NCBI RefSeq assembly: GCF_900183385.1
Contig: NZ_FXUT01000005.1
Span: forward strand, 39,044 to 103,043
DNA from: Listeria costaricensis
Lineage (GTDB): Bacteria > Bacillota > Bacilli > Lactobacillales > Listeriaceae
Reading direction: 5' to 3'
DNA length: 64,000 nt
Shown: in pieces, positions 8,110-14,464 of the stretch
How positions within the stretch are numbered: the first letter of the stretch is position 1
Layout of the letters: the number at the start of each line of letters is the position of its first letter
Translations under genes and position numbers: made by a program
Notes under the pieces: model-generated
The model's database searches: none
Seen by the model: only the letters and a program-made list of their open reading frames with translations
What the model was told of the DNA's origin: nothing

Positions 8110-8607
8110 TCAATTTTCAACTAAAAAGCCCATTTTTTTAAAAGTAATATTATGGTAAATATTATTTAATACTTCAAACCCTAAACAGACGTAGTCATCC
8201 TTAGTGAAAGCATCGGTCATGTAAGTAACGCGCACATACAGTTTATTTCCGGTATATCCATTCTGATCAAATTCTTTTAGCATCAATAGATCACCGACTT
8301 TGTAATTTCGGTCATTTATTCTGTTTTCAAATCGTTTGTGCTGGTACAAAATATCCTTAAAGTATCGCGGAGCAATCTTGAGCTCATGAATATCAATCGA
8401 ATTTCTAAGCCTTTTCCCAAACATTTGTAGAATAATTGCCATTTGTTCGGGAGCAGGTAGACTAATCCCTCGTTCCCATTTTGATACAATACTCGGAGTC
8501 GCTGACGGATTAAAAAGTGCTCCAAATTCTTCTAAAGTTAGTCCTTTTGCCAATCTTAATTCGTTGATACTATTACCAAACTTTTCTTTTTCTAGCCTTG
8601 ATTTCAC
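8110..8607 (-). CDS. HTH (XRE) - DUF3850 (ASCH-like) fusion protein
   Basis: 165 residues. Residues 8-62 are an XRE helix-turn-helix (LRLAKGLTLEEFGALF, PSIVSKWERGISLP). Residues 75-165 fit DUF3850, a compact beta domain related to ASCH/PUA RNA-binding folds (IAPRYFKDILYQHKRFENR, KVGDLLMLKEFD, YVCLGFEVL). The start is GTG with GAGGTG seven bases upstream. Such fusions occur in ICEs and phages; the likely role is control of the transfer operon, possibly with an RNA or nucleotide ligand. The role is inference. Confidence 0.8.
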   Translation of the reverse strand: MKSRLEKEKFGNSINELRLAKGLTLEEFGALFNPSATPSIVSKWERGISLPAPEQMAIILQMFGKRLRNSIDIHELKIAPRYFKDILYQHKRFENRINDRNYKVGDLLMLKEFDQNGYTGNKLYVRVTYMTDAFTKDDYVCLGFEVLNNIYHNITFKKMGFLVEN

Positions 8608-8625
8608 ATATATTCACCTCATCAC

Positions 8626-8883
8626 TTATTCAAATTCAATTGAAGTATATAGGTACTGCAAATGAATACTACCCTGTCCAACTTGAAGTATTTCAAAAAC
8701 AACGCATAAACTAACTTTGTTCACTGCTTTGCCCTGTAAACGAAAAAAACCTTCTTTCAGTTCAAGGATTTCAGGCACTGCTTCTTTCAAACTTTGAATG
8801 ATTTTATCAAAAGAAGCCATCTTATCACTATGACAAGAGGCTTCTAGTTCAGCTTGATTTCTAACAATAACTTGCATCTTCAT
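8626..8883 (-). CDS. Small protein of unknown function
   Basis: 85 residues from the ATG at 8883, chosen because AAGGAG lies five bases upstream. No recognised motif. It is in the operon between the HTH-DUF3850 gene and a very small open frame. Confidence 0.65.
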   Translation of the reverse strand: MKMQVIVRNQAELEASCHSDKMASFDKIIQSLKEAVPEILELKEGFFRLQGKAVNKVSLCVVFEILQVGQGSIHLQYLYTSIEFE

Positions 8884-8909
8884 TTTCACTCCTTCACATC
8901 TGAAATTAC

Positions 8910-8978
8910 TCAATGCAACCAAAAGTCTTTATAAAAACCAAAGGCATGTGTTACTTCATTTCCTATTTGGATTTCCAT
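8910..8978 (-). CDS. Very small protein, 22 residues
   Basis: A 22-codon frame, MEIQIGNEVTHAFGFYKDFW plus two residues, with a strong ribosome binding site GAGGTG six bases from the ATG. It fills an otherwise empty gap of the operon. No known family. Confidence 0.5.
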   Translation of the reverse strand: MEIQIGNEVTHAFGFYKDFWLH

Positions 8979-9003
8979 TTCAATCACCTCGTTCTGTATT
9001 TAT

Positions 9004-9264
9004 TTACAAATACGCTTTTTTAAAATTTTCACGAATCAGTTCAAGTTCATTTAATAGGGCATCTTCTGCCATTACTAGAGCTGACTGCAACGTACAATCC
9101 AATGCTTCTAAATATCTTTCGTGAATCGCATAGAATTCTCTTTTTAGCCATCCGGCGGCGTAATTGATTGCACGTTCTTCCGAGAAATACGCGCTAATGA
9201 TTTCATCTGTAATTACTTCACAGAAATCATCAAACGAAATTTTTACTTCTGCTTGTTCACTCAT
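9004..9264 (-). CDS. Small acidic protein, unknown
   Basis: 86 residues, acidic and helical (FDDFCEVITDEIISAYF). A ribosome binding site GAAAGGAAG precedes the ATG. Directly follows conQ in the operon. Not recognised. Confidence 0.65.
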   Translation of the reverse strand: MSEQAEVKISFDDFCEVITDEIISAYFSEERAINYAAGWLKREFYAIHERYLEALDCTLQSALVMAEDALLNELELIRENFKKAYL

Positions 9265-9293
9265 TTTTTTCGCTTCCTTTCAAATCACCATCA

Positions 9294-10673
9294 TCAAATC
9301 GCTTCTTTAAAAACTTCCATAAAATCAAAGTCTGCAGGGACGAACGGTGAGTAAAATTCTGAAATAACACCTTTCCCAGAGTCCACATAACCAAAGCCTC
9401 TTACATCTTTGAAGGTAAACTTCTTGTTGTTTTCACCGAACATCATGCTATAACCGATGTCGCTGTTCCTACCCAGAGCAATCCTAAAATGAAATTGATC
9501 ACGGATGCCGTCGCCTAAATACTTCGCATCTGGGCGTTGTAAGCCGACAATCATAAAATAGCCTGCCTGTCTACCTAGCATCACAACCTGCTTTAGGTTA
9601 GACAAAAGTTCTTGCTGCTCTTTGAAATCTAACATTTCCATAAACGCAACGAATTCATCAAACACCAAAAATTTTGGTGGAAGCCCTAACGCGCGATAGT
9701 TTTGACCTGTCCGATAATTTTCCATGTTCTTCATTTCCTCGGAGCGCTTCAACATATCATCCTTGAACTCACGAACTGCCTTTTCAATCCCAGCCTTTTT
9801 GGAATAGACACTTGGGAAAACACCCTCAAGATCAGCCAAATCGGCATTTTTAGGATCGCAAATGATAATGTCTTCTTTTTTGCAAGCACCACGCAATAAG
9901 CCCAATACTACAGACAAAATCGTATAAGTCTTACCAGCCCCGGTACCGCCACACAGTAACATGTGAGGAAGTTTATCAAATTCCCAAATTGCCCGTTTCA
10001 TAAGTGGAAGCTTACCTTTAGAACTTGATAATTCTTGAATGTTCAAACGGTCTCTGCTGATCGCATACAAGAATTTATAACAGATGTAGCCTTCTTCCAT
10101 ATACTCTGCGTCAAGTTCGGCATAGAGGGCTGTTGCGAGAGTTGGTGCCATGTTCAGAAATTGATCTTGATGCTTACCTTGTGACACCGGAAAACGAATA
10201 TACAAGTAGTTATCTTTTACGCGATAGTAAACACGAGGAAAGAATGATACTTTCTCGACCGATTTTGTCTTTCCCCCTGTTCCATCCCAAGTCCAATCGA
10301 ACGTACTTTCTTTTTGTACAGTTTCTTTTTCGAACTGTCCAGCTCCGACAATCAACCGAGCAATTATCTGTTTGTGTTTGAGAAAAATGTATTGATTGTA
10401 AAAAATGACTTTACATAAAATCAATACAATCCCAGCCAAACAGGCTGATAAAAATATCATTTCGGCGATAGTTATATAATCAATCTGTTTGAAATAATCA
10501 ATTGAAGCTGTCCACGTCGGAAAAGGATCTACTAGCTTCAAAAGCAAGAATAAGAGCAACAAAAAAGTAGGAATGAAAATGATCATTCCTACTCTTTTAA
10601 TCGCATCTTTCGTTCGATAACGGATACGCCGTCCTTTGTACTTAAAAAAATGTTTTTCAATAAATTGAATCAA
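9294..10673 (-). CDS. conQ: Coupling ATPase, FtsK/SpoIIIE type (ConQ/TcpA-like)
   Basis: About 459 residues, the size of ConQ of ICEBs1 and Orf21 of Tn916. Two membrane segments lie near the N-terminus (about 27-48 and 70-92). Walker A is GGTGAGKT, Walker B is FLVFDEFVAF, and the family's YFMIVGLQRPDA follows. It would bring the relaxase-DNA complex from oriT to the mating channel. The TTG at 10673 is chosen as start because AAGAAGG lies eight bases upstream; an upstream TTG at 10703 has no ribosome binding site and overlaps the 49-residue frame. Confidence 0.92.
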   Translation of the reverse strand: MIQFIEKHFFKYKGRRIRYRTKDAIKRVGMIIFIPTFLLLLFLLLKLVDPFPTWTASIDYFKQIDYITIAEMIFLSACLAGIVLILCKVIFYNQYIFLKHKQIIARLIVGAGQFEKETVQKESTFDWTWDGTGGKTKSVEKVSFFPRVYYRVKDNYLYIRFPVSQGKHQDQFLNMAPTLATALYAELDAEYMEEGYICYKFLYAISRDRLNIQELSSSKGKLPLMKRAIWEFDKLPHMLLCGGTGAGKTYTILSVVLGLLRGACKKEDIIICDPKNADLADLEGVFPSVYSKKAGIEKAVREFKDDMLKRSEEMKNMENYRTGQNYRALGLPPKFLVFDEFVAFMEMLDFKEQQELLSNLKQVVMLGRQAGYFMIVGLQRPDAKYLGDGIRDQFHFRIALGRNSDIGYSMMFGENNKKFTFKDVRGFGYVDSGKGVISEFYSPFVPADFDFMEVFKEAI

Positions 10674-10689
10674 TTTTTGCACCTTCTTT

Positions 10690-10839
10690 TTATAATTGTG
10701 CAAGCATTAGTAAACAAAAATAAATGATACATAGACCAACACCAGCAAGAAAAAGCAGCGATAGCATGATAAACACTACAATCAAACCTATCCCAGCCGC
10801 TTCTCCCAACCAGTTGGCTATCTTTTTATAAGACTTCAC
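10690..10839 (-). CDS. Very small membrane protein, 49 residues, GTG start
   Basis: 49 codons from GTG at 10839: a basic start (VKSYKKIANWLGEAAGIG) then one long hydrophobic segment. It begins six bases after the HelP-like gene and stops 17 bases before the chosen conQ start. The ribosome binding site is weak. Its position suggests a small partner of the coupling protein; this is inference. Confidence 0.55.
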   Translation of the reverse strand: MKSYKKIANWLGEAAGIGLIVVFIMLSLLFLAGVGLCIIYFCLLMLAQL

Positions 10840-10844
10840 TTAAT

Positions 10845-11195
10845 TTATTTCTTGTCTTGTTTGGGTGTTGATTGATTAACCGGCACGATATCATCCGCAT
10901 AGATAATCGTGTCAGCATCTGCACTATAACCGCGCACATTCCCAATCACTTGAATTCTGCAACCTACTAGCTTTACAGGTGTATTAATCGCAAAGTCTTT
11001 TTCGCCTGCGGCCGGATTTAAAAGCACTGTAATCGCATCTTGTTGCGCGGATGACTTTAAGCTAATTCGACGATTGGCAATAAAGTTATTTCCTTCTTCG
11101 TCTTGTTTCATTTGATCGCTTGTGTAGCCAAAGAACTTTAATACTCCAAAAGTTTTTTCTACATCAATCTTGATTTTTTCTAAATTTAATTTCAT
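10845..11195 (-). CDS. helP: DUF961 protein, helicase processivity factor HelP-like
   Basis: 116 residues with the DUF961 pattern (FGVLKFFGY, ...NRRISLKSSAQQDAITVLLNP..., KLVGCRIQVIGN...). In ICEBs1 the equivalent HelP (YdcP) helps the host helicase PcrA unwind the ICE during rolling-circle replication and transfer; Tn916 has Orf22/Orf23. It lies just before conQ, as in ICEBs1, and next to a second, divergent copy. Confidence 0.8.
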   Translation of the reverse strand: MKLNLEKIKIDVEKTFGVLKFFGYTSDQMKQDEEGNNFIANRRISLKSSAQQDAITVLLNPAAGEKDFAINTPVKLVGCRIQVIGNVRGYSADADTIIYADDIVPVNQSTPKQDKK

Positions 11196-11227
11196 TTTCG
11201 TTTTCCTCTTTTCGTTTTATTTTTTTA

Positions 11228-11536
11228 TCAAGCTTTCACAATGTTATCAGCAAACACAGTCCAGTCGATCGAAGCAAATTCGCCTTTTCGTTGTGCGGAT
11301 ACAACTAGCTTTGGATTTACTAACTTAACTTCTTGTTCAAAAGCAAATTGCGGAATCGCGACATTCGCTGGAACGACTACTTCCATCCGGTTCATTTGAT
11401 CGTGACATAACACTTTGTGAACAACGCCTTTTTTCACACGTTTCCCATTAATAAATTCAAAGTAATCTTCTAAAACTCCTGAATACTCCATTTTTCCCAT
11501 TCCGTCATCTGTTGGTACAATATAATTTAAACCCAT
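11228..11536 (-). CDS. Second DUF961-like protein
   Basis: 102 residues, beta-rich, with VPANVAIPQFAFEQEVKLVNPKLV and a final FADNIVKA that resembles YADDIVPV of the next gene. Tn916 also has two such genes (Orf22, Orf23). Likely acts with the HelP-like protein in ICE DNA processing; this is inference. Ribosome binding site AAAAGAGGAAT. Confidence 0.7.
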   Translation of the reverse strand: MGLNYIVPTDDGMGKMEYSGVLEDYFEFINGKRVKKGVVHKVLCHDQMNRMEVVVPANVAIPQFAFEQEVKLVNPKLVVSAQRKGEFASIDWTVFADNIVKA

Positions 11537-11577
11537 GTTTTATTCCTCTTTTCATTTTATTTTTTTGTTTTTATTAA

Positions 11578-11844
11578 TTAATCATGACCTACATATTCAA
11601 TAATTCTCTTGCCATCCTCTGTAGTTACATTAAAGAAAAAGACAGCTAATTTATTTACTTTCGGATCAAGGTGTTCCTTCCTAAGTTTGACTGTAAAAGA
11701 AGCACCCGGGCTTAGATACTTAGAATAAACATCTAATTCCTCCATAGCTTGCTTGATACCGATGCGTTCTTTACTTTTTACATAAGAGTTATAAGCTTTT
11801 ACAAAGAGTTCAACATTTTTGAACTCGATTCCCCCGCATTCCAT
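11578..11844 (-). CDS. Small protein, tandem paralogue B
   Basis: 88 residues, starts MECGGIEF and has PKVNKLAVFFFNVTTEDGK...YVGHD. It is a paralogue of 11881-12135 (PMVNKLAVFYFWVFEEDGK...YKGHDY). Strong ribosome binding site AGGAGGTGATG. No function is recognised. Confidence 0.7.
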   Translation of the reverse strand: MECGGIEFKNVELFVKAYNSYVKSKERIGIKQAMEELDVYSKYLSPGASFTVKLRKEHLDPKVNKLAVFFFNVTTEDGKRIIEYVGHD

Positions 11845-11880
11845 TTGTCATCACCTCCTTTAATTTGTACCTTCTTATCA

Positions 11881-12135
11881 CTAATAGTCATGCCCTTTGT
11901 ATTGGAGGACACTTTTGCCATCTTCTTCAAATACCCAAAAGTAAAAAACCGCTAATTTATTAACCATTGGATTCAGTTGATCTTTTTTTAGCCTGATTGA
12001 AAAACCATCATTTAATTGAACAGCATCAGCATAAACCGTCAATCGTTCCAAAGCTTTTTCAACTTTAAGTTGTTCTGACTCCTTTACATAGAAGTTGTAT
12101 ATTTCACAGAAATCATTAATTCCACAAAACTCCAT
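11881..12135 (-). CDS. Small protein, tandem paralogue A
   Basis: 84 residues, starts MEFCGINDF. The paralogue of the next gene downstream; both share a start with conserved Cys and Gly and end in GHD. GGGGGTGATAG is upstream of the ATG. Function unknown. Confidence 0.7.
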   Translation of the reverse strand: MEFCGINDFCEIYNFYVKESEQLKVEKALERLTVYADAVQLNDGFSIRLKKDQLNPMVNKLAVFYFWVFEEDGKSVLQYKGHDY

Positions 12136-12189
12136 TTTCTATCACCCCCTTTAAATTATTTATATTTGATTAAATCTATAGAGAACTGG

Positions 12190-12438
12190 TTACATTACGC
12201 TTTCAAACACAGTAGAACTCAATGTACTAGTTCCGGTGTATTTTTCAATTTCCCGGAGTACTTCTTCAATCGACCAAGTGCTAACAGAAAAGAATTCCCA
12301 ATTTTCAATCGTTTTATCTTCTGTTTCTGTTAGCAATTGCAACTGTATGTTTGCATCCATATAATATTTTTCATAAATCACATGTGCTGCTTTATGCCCA
12401 TCTACTGTTAAAAGTAGCAAGTATACATCATTAAACAT
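12190..12438 (-). CDS. Small protein, unknown
   Basis: 82 residues from the ATG at 12438, which overlaps the end of the previous gene by eight bases, so translation is probably coupled. It has SVSTWSIEEVLREIEKYTG near the end. Not recognised. Confidence 0.6.
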   Translation of the reverse strand: MFNDVYLLLLTVDGHKAAHVIYEKYYMDANIQLQLLTETEDKTIENWEFFSVSTWSIEEVLREIEKYTGTSTLSSTVFESVM

Positions 12439-12667
12439 GTTCGCCTTCGTCCTTTTCAAGTTTAATAAACGGTTCTTTTTTTGTACTCCCTGTTGTGCAT
12501 TTGATTGTCCCAATAATGCTTAAAGGGATTATTACCGCACAGACAAACCCTTGCAATAAAAAAGCAAAGCCTCCAATCATTGCAAATAAGTATACTGAAC
12601 CGATTAATTGAAAAAACACATAAACTGCAGCTATGATTTCACATGTCCATAATAGAATTTTTTTCAT
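12431..12667 (-). CDS. Small membrane protein, unknown
   Basis: 78 residues with two hydrophobic stretches (about 4-32 and 35-56), then a charged tail. AGGAGG lies six bases before the ATG. Not recognised. Confidence 0.65.
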   Translation of the reverse strand: MKKILLWTCEIIAAVYVFFQLIGSVYLFAMIGGFAFLLQGFVCAVIIPLSIIGTIKCTTGSTKKEPFIKLEKDEGEHV

Positions 12668-12701
12668 TATTTCCTCCTAATATTAAATTCTTATCATTGT
12701 C

Positions 12702-13049
12702 TTAGTTTTCCCACTTCGTACTTTCGCATAAAAGCTCATATTCTTTTATACTTCGTGTGAAAATAATCCTTTTACCGTTTAGTGTATCAATCATCCACTC
12801 GTCCTTTTTTATATGCCAAGGCGTAAAGAACGCATTTTGCACACCATGAGGTAAAGGATACTTTTTTCTCGAAAAGAAAGTAATGATCTCCTTATCTGTA
12901 CGATCGTTATATTGAATTTTTAATATATATCGATAACGAGAATCATCCATCGGCACTCTCGTTACTCGATCACGATGATAAATATGTCCTATTAAGAACA
13001 CCATTGCTACTGCAAGCAACAAAGCTGGAAAAATCGCAAATACAAACAT
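12702..13049 (-). CDS. Membrane-anchored small protein, unknown
   Basis: 115 residues: one N-terminal membrane segment (2-23), then a basic soluble domain. GGAGG is eight bases before the ATG. Not recognised. Confidence 0.65.
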   Translation of the reverse strand: MFVFAIFPALLLAVAMVFLIGHIYHRDRVTRVPMDDSRYRYILKIQYNDRTDKEIITFFSRKKYPLPHGVQNAFFTPWHIKKDEWMIDTLNGKRIIFTRSIKEYELLCESTKWEN

Positions 13050-13101
13050 CTAACCATCCTCCTTTTAATTCCGGTGTCGTCTTTCTATCAGTATTTTTTA
13101 T

Positions 13102-13614
13102 TCAAAATATTCGATAAAACATTGCATCATGAGGAATTAGTTTAGGCTCAACGATATCCACAGCAAAGCTTAACAACGTGTGATTTCTTCTCGCCCACCG
13201 AAATTTATCATCCCGTGACAATAAGCTTGACTTTCTCACAAGTCCGTCAAAATATTTATAAAGTACAGCATCATTTTTTATCAAAGTGTCATTGGTGATT
13301 GCGTCTAGCGCCTCTAAAGTTTGGATTATTTCGTAAAGCATATTTCGTTCTTCGTCTTTATCGCAGTGAGTCGCATGCCTAACTTCGTTTAATAAAATCA
13401 ATTCCGATAGACAAAGATGACGCATAATATTCACTATTTTTTTCATGTCTTTTTTTGAATACGAGGTTGAAATTTCAATCCATCCAGTTGAATTTTGAAT
13501 ATTTTTCGGTTTGATTTTTACTTTTTTTCGGCAGCCAATGACTTTCAAAAAATCCGTTAAAATCATTCCTAAAATAACACCTCCAGCAATTCCCAACCAA
13601 TAATCTAGAGACAT
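13102..13614 (-). CDS. Membrane-anchored protein, first gene of the transfer operon
   Basis: 170 residues from the ATG at 13614, which has AAGGAGGGG five bases upstream. One N-terminal membrane segment (about 5-25) is followed by a helical soluble part. Not recognised. It is the first gene after a hairpin-plus-T-run (13641-13677), so it starts the transfer operon and may be controlled by that hairpin. Confidence 0.65.
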   Translation of the reverse strand: MSLDYWLGIAGGVILGMILTDFLKVIGCRKKVKIKPKNIQNSTGWIEISTSYSKKDMKKIVNIMRHLCLSELILLNEVRHATHCDKDEERNMLYEIIQTLEALDAITNDTLIKNDAVLYKYFDGLVRKSSLLSRDDKFRWARRNHTLLSFAVDIVEPKLIPHDAMFYRIF

Positions 13615-13640
13615 TTTTTCCCCTCCTTTTTTCTCCATAC

Positions 13641-13677
13641 AAAAAAGCATAGTCAGAAAAAATTCAAACTATGCTTT
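13641..13677 (-). terminator. Hairpin with T-run just before the first transfer-operon gene; possible attenuator
   Basis: Arms AAAGCATAGT/ACTATGCTTT, 14-base loop, followed on the minus strand by TTTTTT. Only about 20 bases separate it from the ribosome binding site of 13102-13614. A simple terminator there would leave no room for a promoter, so a leader attenuator is the more likely reading. A possible extended -10 (TGATAATAT) lies upstream near 13704-13712. Confidence 0.7.
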
Positions 13678-13880
13678 CGGATTTATTTAGTTAATGAGAA
13701 AAATATTATCAAAATCACATCAATTTTTAATAAAACAGGTGTAAAGTTGCATGTGATACCTCGTACACAATGTTATTTAGTCTAATACTGTCAATTAATG
13801 GATTTCTATAGGTCTTTTACACTCTTCATATTGAACAAGAGCGTTCCAACACCCAGATTATTAAACATCAATGTATAACC
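13678..13880. other. AT-rich gap without a gene
   Basis: No frame with a ribosome binding site is visible on either strand. On the minus strand there is the weak leader promoter near 13704-13712 and a TTGACA at 13791-13796 with no good -10 at the right distance. On the plus strand a weak TTGCAT...TGTTAT pair (13747-13776) could feed the hairpin at 13881-13915. Confidence 0.4.
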
Positions 13881-13915
13881 AAGACGTCCTAAGACTTATT
13901 TAGGGCGTCTTTTTT
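13881..13915 (+). terminator. Plus-strand terminator with no gene in front of it
   Basis: Arms AAGACGTCCTAA/TTTAGGGCGTCTT followed by TTTTT on the plus strand. No plus-strand coding frame precedes it, so it could end a small RNA made from the gap at 13750-13880. Confidence 0.6.
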
Positions 13916-13949
13916 AATCTTAATTATTTGGGTTTATAGGTATATCCCC

Positions 13950-13978
13950 TTATTCAAGAAAAAACCTAACTATATAAT
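13950..13978 (+). promoter_or_regulatory. Promoter of the small membrane protein gene
   Basis: A perfect -10 TATAAT at 13973-13978; the -35 is weak (TTATTC at 17 bases). It is 17 bases before the ATG of 13996-14262. Confidence 0.55.
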
Positions 13979-13995
13979 CGAATGGAGGTGTCTTT

Positions 13996-14262
13996 ATGGA
14001 TAACATTATGACTTCATTTGAAGCATTTCCAAAAATAATGATTACAGTTCTTATCCTAGGCGGCATTGGTTTCCTTTGCGCGCGTTACGGATTCAGATCA
14101 TTATTTGCTTATGGAGGAAGTGTTGCTTCGATTGGTTTTTCAACAATCGGTAGTCTTGCCCTTTTAGGTGCACTTATAGTCATAATTGCAAACGGAGCAA
14201 TCATCCTAACTTGTTTGGTTGTTTTAGCAGCAATCTATCTCATCATTAAATATTGGGACTAG
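13996..14262 (+). CDS. Small hydrophobic membrane protein on the opposite strand
   Basis: 88 residues, almost wholly hydrophobic, with about three membrane segments (16-32, 45-60, 62-84) and a final YWD. GGAGGTG lies seven bases before the ATG. It is the only plus-strand gene between the left edge and the repressor, has its own promoter and terminator, and faces a strong minus-strand promoter at 14366-14395. The layout recalls type I toxin genes, but it is longer than most of them. No family recognised. Confidence 0.7.
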   Translation: MDNIMTSFEAFPKIMITVLILGGIGFLCARYGFRSLFAYGGSVASIGFSTIGSLALLGALIVIIANGAIILTCLVVLAAIYLIIKYWD

Positions 14263-14275
14263 AGAATTTTTGATT

Positions 14276-14308
14276 AAAGAGGCAGTGATGGCCGTCACTG
14301 TCTTTTTA
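14276..14308. terminator. Bidirectional terminator
   Basis: Stem GGCAGTGATGG/CCGTCACTGTC with T-rich flank on the plus strand (TTTTT) and a weaker one on the minus strand (TTTAATC). It would end the mRNA of 13996-14262 and the short minus-strand RNA from 14366-14395. Confidence 0.75.
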
Positions 14309-14360
14309 ATTTGCTATCAAAGTCTACTCGTTCTCCGTAAAGACACCTCAATTTATCACT
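14277..14360 (-). ncRNA. Candidate short minus-strand RNA, convergent with the small membrane protein gene
   Basis: A strong promoter would start an RNA near 14358 that ends at the terminator, about 80 bases. It has no ATG frame but carries GAGGTGTCTTTA, nearly the same as the ribosome binding region of the facing gene. It would overlap the 3' end of that mRNA. Presence of the RNA is inferred only from the promoter and terminator. Confidence 0.4.
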
Positions 14361-14365
14361 CGACT

Positions 14366-14395
14366 ATTATAATCATAATTATCACACAATGTCAA
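14366..14395 (-). promoter_or_regulatory. Consensus sigma-A promoter, minus strand
   Basis: TTGACA (14390-14395), 18-base spacer, TATAAT (14366-14371). It reads away from the adhesin gene and into about 80 bases without a coding frame. Confidence 0.75.
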
Positions 14396-14464
14396 TGCGT
14401 TATATTAATATGACGCAAACAAATACCTTTTTAAAGCTAATTGATAGTCTCCTTTCTTGTTCTA

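Noticed and set aside
13982..14350. Invertible segment bounded by the 22-base inverted match
   Set aside because: The match is short and imperfect, covers a ribosome binding site, and no invertase gene is nearby; a duplicated gene start explains it as well.
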